Shown: positions 28,697-35,753 of the stretch, piece by piece | Position numbering within the stretch: position 1 is the stretch's first letter | Layout of the letters: each line of letters begins with the position of its first letter | From: Haloarcula halobia | GTDB taxonomy: Archaea; Halobacteriota; Halobacteria; Halobacteriales; Haloarculaceae | Assembly (NCBI RefSeq): GCF_029338255.1 | Contig: NZ_CP119787.1 | Span: 2,743,631 to 2,807,630 of the forward strand | Direction of reading: 5' to 3' | DNA length: 64,000 nucleotides | The notes under the pieces: generated by a model | The model's input: the letters and a program-made list of their open reading frames with translations, nothing else | Told to the model about the DNA's origin: nothing | Databases searched by the model: none | Program-made: the position numbers and the translations under genes

Positions 28697-29113
28697 TCAG
28701 GCCTCCGGCGTGGATTCGTATTCGTCGCCGACAGCCGAGAGAACACGCTCGAAGCGTTCGGTGACTTCGGTCGCGATGGAGTCGAGCCCATCGTTGTCTG
28801 CGATCCCGACTAATTGCTGCGGATCAACGGCACTCACGACGATATCGCCGTCATCGGTCTCGTAGACAATGACGTTACACGGGAGGAGTGCGCCGAGTTC
28901 GATTTCTTCGGTCAGTCCCTCGTATGCCAGCGGGGGATTGCATGCACCGAGAATGCGATACTGACGGAATTCTTCGCCGAGTTTCTCCTTGAGCGTCGCC
29001 TGGATGTCGATGTCACAGAGGACGCCGAATCCTTCGTCTTTGAGCGCTGCCATTGTCGTGTCGACGACGTCGTCGAACTCGCCGGCTACTTCTGTTTGTA
29101 TTGTATAGTCCAT
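28697..29113 (-). CDS. DUF302 domain protein
   Basis: A 138-residue single-domain protein starting MDYTIQTEVAGEFDDVVDTTMAAL at the ATG at 29113. Family marks are GFGVLCDIDIQATLKEKLG, YRILGACNPPLAYEGL and LLPCNVIVYE. The two conserved cysteines, in ACNPP and LPCNV, face a cavity in known folds. DUF302 genes often lie next to metal or sulfur genes in archaea and bacteria, but the biochemical role is unproven. It is tightly linked to the downstream SHOCT gene, supporting a shared envelope-metal role. Confidence 0.88.
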   Translation of the reverse strand: MDYTIQTEVAGEFDDVVDTTMAALKDEGFGVLCDIDIQATLKEKLGEEFRQYRILGACNPPLAYEGLTEEIELGALLPCNVIVYETDDGDIVVSAVDPQQLVGIADNDGLDSIATEVTERFERVLSAVGDEYESTPEA

Positions 29114-29211
29114 TATGTGCAATACTCATTCTATATGGTTAAGGGTTGGGTTCCAACACAACGGCCGTTGAGTGAGAGTGTGACGTCTCGGCTGAACAGC
29201 AACGGATCCAG

Positions 29212-29568
29212 TCATCCGGTTCGTTCGAGTTCTTTTCGCCGTCGATCGAATTCATCGTCCGAGAGATCACCGCGGGCGTAGCGCTCACGGAGAACCGATA
29301 GCGACTGCTCGTCGCTCCCGCCGGATTCTCTATTGAGGAGCGCATAGACGATGTAGAGCGGGACGGCGAGGAGAATCCCCATCCAAAGCAGTCCCCAGAG
29401 CCCCATCGCTCCGCCGAAGAGGCCCCAGCCGCTCCCGCCCATCATCCCGCCACTGTACCTCCCGCCACCGTGGGCAGCAGCCGTTCCAGTCGCTGCGACC
29501 AGCAGCGGGACGGCGAGTAACGCGAGTCTACGAGCAGTGCGTCCGATGTGAGTGATGAATTGCGTCAT
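29212..29568 (-). CDS. Exported/membrane GMMG-SHOCT protein
   Basis: A 118-residue protein. Residues 10-32 look like a cleavable signal or anchor ending AAAHGGGRYS. Then come a GGMMGGSGWGLFGGAMG segment, one membrane helix (about 58-78) and a SHOCT tail (SVLRERYARGDLSDDEFDRRRKELER). The ATG is at 29568. It parallels the other SHOCT proteins here in layout and motif but has its own signal-like start. A His next to the signal cleavage site (AAHGGG) could bind Cu(II) through an ATCUN-like site, which is inference. Confidence 0.83.
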   Translation of the reverse strand: MTQFITHIGRTARRLALLAVPLLVAATGTAAAHGGGRYSGGMMGGSGWGLFGGAMGLWGLLWMGILLAVPLYIVYALLNRESGGSDEQSLSVLRERYARGDLSDDEFDRRRKELERTG

Positions 29569-29625
29569 TTTCTCGAGCTGGTGAATCGCGGTGTTCGGTT
29601 GAAACGATTGAAACGGTCAGGGCCG

Positions 29626-29970
29626 TCAACAGTGGCCCTGCCCGTACATCCCGCCGTTGTAGTTGCCGTCAGTCCTGTCGTGGTATCTCTTGTCTGCCCC
29701 GTCGTGGTATTCCTCGTCAGCCATGTCCTGGGCCATCTCGTCGACAGTCACACCCATGTGCGACTCCATCCACTCGACGCTACCAGGACCCATGTGTTCG
29801 GTCATCTGCACTTCCATCCGGGTCGCCCAGTCATCTGCGGTGGCATTGTCCGTGGGCGCGTCGTCAGCGGTCGTGTCGTTACCGTGTGCGCTGACAACGG
29901 GTACGGCAAACGCGAGTCCGACGATCGCGAGCGCCACGAACAGCCATCCTCCGAGGTTTCGGTTGGTCAT
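29626..29970 (-). CDS. Secreted Met/His-rich small protein
   Basis: A 114-residue protein starting MTNRNLGGWLFVALAIVGLAF with a signal peptide ending near VVSAHG. The mature part is acidic and full of Met and His (MEVQMTEHMGPGSVEWMESHMG) and ends NYNGGMYGQGHC. No family is recognised. Its composition and place between SHOCT and regulator genes suggest an extracellular metal binder. The terminal cysteine could be a ligand or a crosslink. The ATG at 29970 is preferred to the GTG at 29985. A TATA-like GGTTAAAAG lies about 90 bases upstream. Confidence 0.75.
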   Translation of the reverse strand: MTNRNLGGWLFVALAIVGLAFAVPVVSAHGNDTTADDAPTDNATADDWATRMEVQMTEHMGPGSVEWMESHMGVTVDEMAQDMADEEYHDGADKRYHDRTDGNYNGGMYGQGHC

Positions 29971-30138
29971 TGTCTTTTGCCTCACGTAGTCATACGATGG
30001 GTTCGGGGTTATCCTCGTGGGTGTAAATCCAAACAGCAGACCGTTCGAGAACGTCTATAACCGCTTTTAACCGTTTTGCTCCACGAAGGTCGTTCATACC
30101 TGCAGAATTCGAGAGGGAGAGCGCCCGATAGATAGGGA

Positions 30139-30738
30139 CTATTGTCCCGTGTATTGCTGCCGAAGATCATCACTCGGATATACGCGATAAGTCCGACCTT
30201 GTCGTTCCCGATACAGCAGACCGCGCTCCTCGAGTGAACTCACGGTCTGGCTCACTTTGCTCTTCGAAAACTCAGATCGATCCCGAAGTTCGATCTGTGT
30301 GATTCCGGGAGACTTCAGGACTGGTTCGAGGACGCGTCGTTCATCATCCGGTAAGAGATCGAGCACGCGCGCTTGCGGATTCGATTCTGGGTTGATAGAC
30401 GTCGTTGGTGAAGTTTCCTGATTCATCGATGTAGGTGTTGTCGCCGATGTCTGATCGGAATCGATATGCTCCGCTGAGTTCGCCTCTTCCGAGTCGGTGA
30501 GATTTCCTCGAACCACGTAATAGACGCCACCGATAACACCTGCGACCAGCAGAGTTCCGACCACATACCAGAGAGGGTTTGGACCGTGCATCGCCCCCAT
30601 AGATGAATCCATCATCGAACCCATCGATTGCTCGATAGCCCGACGCTGCTGATAGGCCCGCCAGCTGAGTGCCCCGCCGGCTAGGAGGACGAATCCGAGG
30701 ACCACACCGACGGCAGTATCTGCTCGACGGCGTTTCAT
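30139..30738 (-). CDS. Membrane-tethered winged-helix protein with Met-rich outer loop
   Basis: A 199-residue protein. Two membrane helices (about 9-27 and 56-77) flank a loop containing MGSMMDSSMGAMHG. The N-terminus is positively charged (MKRRR), so the loop should face outside. After a Ser/Thr-rich linker, residues 125-195 form a winged helix (LPDDERRVLEPVLKSPGITQ, SKSKVSQTVSSLEERGL) of the MarR/DUF7343 kind. The natural reading is a one-component sensor that detects an external ligand, perhaps copper at the Met cluster, and binds DNA inside. The ATG is at 30738. The neighbours are metal genes. The sensing role is not proven. Confidence 0.82.
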   Translation of the reverse strand: MKRRRADTAVGVVLGFVLLAGGALSWRAYQQRRAIEQSMGSMMDSSMGAMHGPNPLWYVVGTLLVAGVIGGVYYVVRGNLTDSEEANSAEHIDSDQTSATTPTSMNQETSPTTSINPESNPQARVLDLLPDDERRVLEPVLKSPGITQIELRDRSEFSKSKVSQTVSSLEERGLLYRERQGRTYRVYPSDDLRQQYTGQ

Positions 30739-30863
30739 ATGGCGGCCCCGAATTGCGAGATTTGACTATTCATACCGTCCATTTGGGCGCGTCAGGTGTG
30801 ACAATTGCGGATTGAAACTGTGATGATGAATCCCTTCTCAGCGGAATAACCACAGTGCGATCA

Positions 30864-32258
30864 TCAGTGGTCATGGTCGTGATCGTGACTTGATATCTGC
30901 GGGCTTTGATCAGCAAATTCCGTTGGTTCTTCTTCGAACGTGCGCTTGCAGGTCTTCGAGCAAAAATGGTACGTCGCCCCATCATGGGACGCGCTCGGCC
31001 CCTCATCGTCGGTTCGCATCCCACAGACCGGATCACGATACTGACCCGGTGCACCGAGGCCACGCCGGTACACGTACAGCAGGAACCCGGAGAGCGCGAA
31101 GGCGATGAGGTTGAGGTAGAACGTGTAGTTGAGTTCGAAGTACGTCTGCTCGGTTGCCGTCTCGCCACCCGCGAGGTCCGGGATGATGCCGAAGGCGTCG
31201 AATAGCAGCTCCATTAGGAAGCCGGTGAACGCCATCGTGACGAAGAAGACGCCGAGGATGTACAGCATGATCTTCCAGCCGTAGTACTTCCGGTAGACGT
31301 TCAACACGGGGATCGTGATGAGGTCAGCGTAGACGAACGCGATGATCCCGGCGAAGCTGACGCCACCGCCCCACAGCGCGACGGCGAACGGGACGTTCCC
31401 CATACTACCGACGAAACTGAGCACGGCGATGATGACGCCCATGACGGCGTTCTCGGCAGTCACGAGCAGGCCGTCGCCCTGGATGAACAGGGTGTTCCAG
31501 ACCCACTGCGGGACGAACACGATGACGAACCCGGAGATGAGAAAGCCGGCAACGATGTCCTTCCAGATCATCGACCACTCCTTACGGTACTGATTCCCGA
31601 CCTTGTACCAGCCACCCCACGACAGCAACTCGTCACGCCACCCGCCGCTACTCGACGTCTCCTGGCGGTAGGTTTCCATACAGCCCTCCGAGCAGAATTT
31701 GAGCGTCTCACCGCCGTCGGTCGTGAGCGTGTACTCGTCTTTCCCCTCCATCCCGCAGGTGGGATCTTCCGTGACGCCCGATGCGTGATCACGTTCGTTG
31801 AGCGTTTCTCGGACTTCGTTAAACAGGTTCTCGGGGAGCGTCAGGTGAACGATGACCGCCATGACGGCGATGAGGATCAGGCCGCCGAGCAACTCCGCGA
31901 GGAGGAATTCCCACCCTAGCAGGATCAAGATCATCAGTCCGAGTTCGACGATGAGGTTCGTCGACGCGAACATGAACGCGAGGAAGTTCACCGCGTGCGC
32001 CCCCTTCTTGAACAAGCCCTTCCCGATGGCGAGGGCCCCAAAACTACAGCCACTACTCGCTGCTCCGAACACAGTCGCCTTGGTTAGTCCAGTTAGATCG
32101 CCCTCACCCAGCACCTGTGCCATCCGTTCCTTCGAGACGTAGACTTGAACGAGACTCGTTATCGTGAGCCCCATAATGATCGCCCACGCCGCCGTCCAGA
32201 GAAACCCGACACCGATGCGGAGAGATTCGAGGACACCATCAATTATCGTCGCCTGCAT
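30864..32258 (-). CDS. DUF318-type permease with two YHS/TRASH-like metal modules
   Basis: A 464-residue integral membrane protein. The first permease half (about 1-135) includes FGAASSGCSFGALAIGKGLFKKGA. A cytosolic YHS/TRASH-like module follows (DPTCGMEG to FCSEGCMETY, about 165-200). The second permease half (about 230-420) includes GSMGNVPFAVALWGGGVSFAG. A second module (DPVCGMRT to FCSKTCKRTF) and a HDHDHDH tail end the protein. This family (SO_0444/ArsP-like) exports metals or metalloids, and the Cys and His modules point to soft metals such as copper. The ATG is at 32258, alone on the strand after the tethered regulator. Confidence 0.88.
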   Translation of the reverse strand: MQATIIDGVLESLRIGVGFLWTAAWAIIMGLTITSLVQVYVSKERMAQVLGEGDLTGLTKATVFGAASSGCSFGALAIGKGLFKKGAHAVNFLAFMFASTNLIVELGLMILILLGWEFLLAELLGGLILIAVMAVIVHLTLPENLFNEVRETLNERDHASGVTEDPTCGMEGKDEYTLTTDGGETLKFCSEGCMETYRQETSSSGGWRDELLSWGGWYKVGNQYRKEWSMIWKDIVAGFLISGFVIVFVPQWVWNTLFIQGDGLLVTAENAVMGVIIAVLSFVGSMGNVPFAVALWGGGVSFAGIIAFVYADLITIPVLNVYRKYYGWKIMLYILGVFFVTMAFTGFLMELLFDAFGIIPDLAGGETATEQTYFELNYTFYLNLIAFALSGFLLYVYRRGLGAPGQYRDPVCGMRTDDEGPSASHDGATYHFCSKTCKRTFEEEPTEFADQSPQISSHDHDHDH

Positions 32259-32420
32259 GGTTACATTATCGTAGGAATCATCTATTGCAATTGTCGTTAG
32301 AAAACATCCGCTGCCAGGGTGTCCAAACTATGGAAACAAAAGTATGAACCGGGACGATCTCGCGAAAAGAGAGTGAAAATCAAGCTCTCGCTACCTTCGC
32401 AGACAGAGCGCGCGCTTCGA

Positions 32421-33110
32421 CTATCGTGAGCCGAGGAGCCGACGTGCGAGTGTCGTCGTCTGTTCCCAGAGAAATCCGATTTCAACGCTTTGTCGGGTAG
32501 TTACTACTGGTGCTTCTCGAATATACGAGTCGTTTCTGAGCGTCTCTAACAGAAAGTCAGCGACATCAGCCCGTGAAATCGGCCGGGCACTGGCGTCAAT
32601 ATCGACACCATGGATGTATTCGCCGGTTCGCGGTGCGTCCGTCAATCCACCGGGCCGTACGATCGTCCAGTCGAGGTCGCTTTGCATAACCAGTTCTTCT
32701 TGCCGTGCCTTGTCTGCCATCAGATCGTGGAGAGCGGTTGCGTTTGCAATTCGGACATACCACGGAACGGTTTTAGAGCTTGAACCGAGACCCATCGAAG
32801 TTAAGACGAGTAATCGGCTGACTGGCCGGTCATCCATCGCCTCGATAATGTTCCGAGTCCCCCGCGACACGATATCCGGTGGGTTGTTCGGTGTCCGCCC
32901 AAGGAGACAAACCACGGTGTCTGTATTCTCAACTGTTTCAGAGACTGCCTCTGGATCCAAGACATTTCCTTCGATAGCTGTGATTTGCTCACCTGACGGG
33001 AGTTTAGCCTGGGATCGGGTAAGGGCCCGTACGTCATAATCGGCTGCGAGCGCCTGCGTTATCAAACGTCGACCTGTCCCACCAGTCGCCCCAAACACAG
33101 CGAGTTTCAT
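32421..33110 (-). CDS. NAD(P)-binding (NmrA/SDR-a5-like) oxidoreductase
   Basis: A 229-residue Rossmann protein with the dinucleotide motif GATGGTGR at residues 8-15, NVLDPEAV, and the SDR-a5 marks TSMGLG and DWTIVRPGGLTD. Relatives include flavin reductases and atypical sensors that bind NADP without catalysis. No catalytic YxxxK is obvious. The ATG at 33110 overlaps the stop of the upstream small membrane gene (ATGA), so both are translated together. The substrate is unknown. Confidence 0.85.
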   Translation of the reverse strand: MKLAVFGATGGTGRRLITQALAADYDVRALTRSQAKLPSGEQITAIEGNVLDPEAVSETVENTDTVVCLLGRTPNNPPDIVSRGTRNIIEAMDDRPVSRLLVLTSMGLGSSSKTVPWYVRIANATALHDLMADKARQEELVMQSDLDWTIVRPGGLTDAPRTGEYIHGVDIDASARPISRADVADFLLETLRNDSYIREAPVVTTRQSVEIGFLWEQTTTLARRLLGSR

Positions 33111-33418
33111 GAAAGTGAACCGGTAAAGCGGTTGTACATCTCAGCAAACAGGTAGGTGAATACCCCGGTAATGATCACTGCTTCAAGGATTCCAGCAATA
33201 GTCCCAGCGGGTGTCGGCGTGAAGAACAAATGCCACTGCTCCATCATCTCGACCCCGCCTTCGTAGACTCCGATCGCCCCGAAGAGACCCAGTAGAAGCA
33301 TGATCACAGCCGCGACCGTAGCTGCTGCCGCAGCAAATGGAAGTGGATCAAGACGCGGTGATACCTGACTGGATTCTGGAGTCTCACGAACGCCGGTTTG
33401 CTCAGGTGGTGTATTCAT
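33107..33418 (-). CDS. Small two-helix membrane protein (DUF5676-like)
   Basis: A 103-residue protein from the ATG at 33418 (MNTPPEQTGVRETPESS). A hydrophilic N-terminus is followed by a membrane helix (about 30-50, AAAATVAAVIMLLLGLFGAI), an amphipathic loop and a second helix (about 72-92), ending AEMYNRFTGSLS. The second half resembles DUF5676-type proteins, with their late GxxxGxxxxAxxYNRF pattern. It is translationally coupled to the NAD(P)-binding gene. No metal motif is seen. The function is unknown. Confidence 0.68.
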   Translation of the reverse strand: MNTPPEQTGVRETPESSQVSPRLDPLPFAAAAATVAAVIMLLLGLFGAIGVYEGGVEMMEQWHLFFTPTPAGTIAGILEAVIITGVFTYLFAEMYNRFTGSLS

Positions 33419-33750
33419 ATGAAACACTACGAGTGGGCAATTCACTGAGTTTGTGGATACGATTCGAAACCAGCTATATCGAACTGCTACCAACCACAAT
33501 ATGAAGACAGAAAGGCACCACGTCACGGGTTTGATTCATTACTGAATCTCTATCTTCGCACGATCCGATCCGGTGAGTCAGCGTGACAGCGCGACGGCTC
33601 CCAGAATTAGATTGGATTCGAACGCAAAACTGTCCCAATACCTGGATGTCAAAAGTATCCACGGGATAGATCGCAAGAAGAAAAGACACAATCGCATTGA
33701 ATAGGGAAGCCGTATTGATTACTAGAAATGGATCTCATGGAGGGAAAACT
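33419..33750. other. Divergent promoter region, AT-richer, no gene seen
   Basis: This gap separates the leftward DUF5676-like operon from the rightward SHOCT gene. I see no RNA gene or family-like frame. It should hold both promoters. A GGAGGG run about ten bases before the ATG at 33751 is a plausible ribosome binding site. Confidence 0.4.
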
Positions 33751-34131
33751 ATGCCTGACAAAACAGATGATATCCGACTCATTACGATTGTCCTCATTAT
33801 CATCGGTGCGTTCGTCCTCTTCCCGATGTTCTTCATGGGCTTCGGGATGATGGGAGTTGGCCCGATGATGGGTGGTACTTGGGGCGGCCATATGTGGGGT
33901 GACGGAACGATGTCTGGCTGGATGTACGTCGTCGGCATCGTGATGCAGCTCCTGTTCCTCGCAGCCCTCCTCGTTGGTGGATACCTACTCTACCAAGCAA
34001 TAGCAGGGAACAAGAGCAACTCGAACCAGGCACTCGAAGAACTCCGACTCGCGTACGCTCGTGGCGAATTGACCGACGACGAATACGAACAACGACGAGA
34101 GGCGCTCAAACGCGACACGGAGTCACAGTAA
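33751..34131 (+). CDS. Met/His-rich two-helix membrane SHOCT protein
   Basis: A 126-residue protein with helix 1 (about 8-27, ITIVLIIIGAFVLFPMFF), an outer turn unusually rich in Met, Gly, Trp and His (GFGMMGVGPMMGG and TWGGHMWGDGTM), helix 2 (about 60-82), and the SHOCT tail (LEELRLAYARGELTDDEYEQRREALKR). The ATG at 33751 follows a GGAGGG. It is the fourth protein here with the same YARG tail and the only one read rightward. It is followed 14 bases later by another membrane gene. Confidence 0.85.
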   Translation: MPDKTDDIRLITIVLIIIGAFVLFPMFFMGFGMMGVGPMMGGTWGGHMWGDGTMSGWMYVVGIVMQLLFLAALLVGGYLLYQAIAGNKSNSNQALEELRLAYARGELTDDEYEQRREALKRDTESQ

Positions 34132-34145
34132 GACTGATTCGAGGA

Positions 34146-34790
34146 ATGACGGGCACATCCGATCACCATCCCACAACGGCGTACCCGTCACTCCCGCCTT
34201 GGCTCGACCGATATACAACGTTGGGCCTCTACGCACTACTTGTCGGGACGGGACTCTTTCTGATCGCATTCGTTACGAATCCAGTCCCTGATCCCTCATT
34301 CCCTTGGGCGACGCTACCGGAGTCGCTCCGACTTCCCTTCGAGCAACCACGGATTGAACACTGGCCCGTGACATACACTATCGGCATCTGGCTGTGGATC
34401 CTCGGATTTCCGGCGTTGTTCCTCGCTGGCTACAGACGAGTCGGTGCTCGGACGCCATTCGGGTCGACGACATGGCTCGCAGGACTTCCCACGCTGGCGA
34501 TGCTCGGCTGGACGACGTACTGCCGGTTCTTCTGGCCGAAGCTCCATCCACCGACCTGGAATGCCCCCTCCTACACGTTCGTCTGCTGGCTGTACTGCTC
34601 CTCATATGACGTGGTCTGGAGCAACGCAGCCTATGTGATTGCGCTATTCGGAATTGTCGCGACACTACTCGCAATCCGACACCAGTACGGCGATGGGTAT
34701 GCTCTCCTTGGGTTTGGACTCCTCGCATTCCCGCTCGGATTACCAGCAGTCTACGGAGGATATCGCCGGACGACACGAGCAACGACCTGA
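34146..34790 (+). CDS. Multi-pass membrane protein, unknown
   Basis: A 214-residue protein starting MTGTSDHHPTTAYPSLPPWLDRY. About five hydrophobic segments are visible (near 25-45, 77-97, 108-125, 155-175 and 185-203). A Trp/Cys-rich stretch after segment 3 (YCRFFWPKLHPPTWN, then FVCWLYCSSYDVVW) may lie outside. No known domain is recognised. It follows the SHOCT gene by 14 bases, so the two are probably co-transcribed. A role with that protein is inferred only from linkage. Confidence 0.7.
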   Translation: MTGTSDHHPTTAYPSLPPWLDRYTTLGLYALLVGTGLFLIAFVTNPVPDPSFPWATLPESLRLPFEQPRIEHWPVTYTIGIWLWILGFPALFLAGYRRVGARTPFGSTTWLAGLPTLAMLGWTTYCRFFWPKLHPPTWNAPSYTFVCWLYCSSYDVVWSNAAYVIALFGIVATLLAIRHQYGDGYALLGFGLLAFPLGLPAVYGGYRRTTRATT

Positions 34791-34809
34791 GAACAGAGGA
34801 AGAGCTAGC

Positions 34810-35334
34810 TCAGGGGTCTCGGTGAGCACGTACGAACGCACGTCGCAGGACGGTCAAGAGGACGTACGTCTCGTACTTCTGGGTTCGGCAGTGCTCGCAG
34901 GGCTGCATATCCGCGACTATCTCCTCGATCGAATCGTCGTACTCATCCGTGAGCGTGGTGAGCGCGTCCGTAATCTGGGGCTGGACGGCGTCGATCATCT
35001 CCTCCACGGCGGCGTCAGCCGAATCCGGCAGCGAGTACGAAAGGACGATAGTATTCGCATGATAGTACTTCGTCGTCCCACCGCGCCCCTCTTCGAAGCG
35101 CACGACGTCGACGAGACCGGCGTCCCGGAGCTCGTTGATGTGGTGTCGAACCGTATTTTCCGTCCGGTCGACGCCGCGGTCCTCAAGACGGCTGTGGACC
35201 TCGGTCGCAGTCGAGGCCTCCTCAGACAGAATATCGAGGATCATTGCTCGCATCGGTTCGTCGATGGCGTCCGAAATCCGGGTGTCTCGCACCGCGATGT
35301 CGTCGAGACGGTGGTCGGTATCGGAATTATTCAT
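34810..35334 (-). CDS. ArsR-like winged-helix regulator
   Basis: A 174-residue regulator from the ATG at 35334 (MNNSDTDHRLDDIAVRDTRIS). Residues 20-90 form the winged helix (MRAMILDILSEEASTATEVHSRL, TENTVRHHINELRDAGLVDVV, and wing EGRGGTTKYYHAN). A helical part carries MQPCEHCRTQ near residue 150, whose CxxC could sense metal. It is divergent from the HMA-ATPase pair with about 200 bases between, the common arrangement of ArsR-type repressor and metal pump. Metal identity cannot be read from sequence. Confidence 0.87.
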   Translation of the reverse strand: MNNSDTDHRLDDIAVRDTRISDAIDEPMRAMILDILSEEASTATEVHSRLEDRGVDRTENTVRHHINELRDAGLVDVVRFEEGRGGTTKYYHANTIVLSYSLPDSADAAVEEMIDAVQPQITDALTTLTDEYDDSIEEIVADMQPCEHCRTQKYETYVLLTVLRRAFVRAHRDP

Positions 35335-35492
35335 ATAGGAACTGAGAGTGAGAACGAGGGAAAAGGTAGCGGGACGCGATCGAAGAGGCAACCACCGAGG
35401 AACTAGTCCCGAACGGATCCGTGAGGTCGAAAGCCCTAGACGACCTGTTTGACTATTCCAACAGCTTATTTCCGCATTCAAACATATCATCT

Positions 35493-35506
35493 AAAAAATA
35501 CTTATT
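35493..35506 (+). promoter_or_regulatory. TATA-like element for the HMA-ATPase operon
   Basis: AAAAAATACTTATT sits about 28-40 bases before the HMA gene ATG, a normal haloarchaeal spacing. TTCAAACATATCATC just upstream (35477-35491) is AT-rich and half-palindromic, a fair place for the ArsR-like repressor to bind. Confidence 0.45.
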
Positions 35507-35533
35507 GGGATACGGGCACTACCTCAAACTGTA

Positions 35534-35749
35534 ATGAGCAACACAACCCAGTTCCGCGTCCTCGACTTCGATTGCCCGACCTGTGCAAGCACCGTCGAAC
35601 GCGCCCTCTCAAACGTCGACGGCGTCCAGCACGTCGAAGTCCACTACGCGACCGGCCGCGTCGAGATCGAGTACGACGACAGCGTCGCCGACCCCGACGC
35701 CTTCGCACAGACCATCGAAAACCAGGGGTACACGCCCCAGCCCGCCTAA
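35534..35749 (+). CDS. HMA-domain metal-binding protein
   Basis: A 71-residue heavy-metal-associated domain: MSNTTQFRVLDFDCPTCAST, with metal ligands in DCPTCA near residues 14-17, and the terminal loop IENQGYTPQPA. The aspartate before CxxC (DFDCPTC) is typical of Zn/Cd/Pb-type domains more than of copper ones (which prefer MxCxxC). It ends five bases before the pump gene, which itself lacks an HMA domain, so this is effectively the pump's detached N-terminal domain. Confidence 0.92.
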   Translation: MSNTTQFRVLDFDCPTCASTVERALSNVDGVQHVEVHYATGRVEIEYDDSVADPDAFAQTIENQGYTPQPA

Positions 35750-35753
35750 TACC

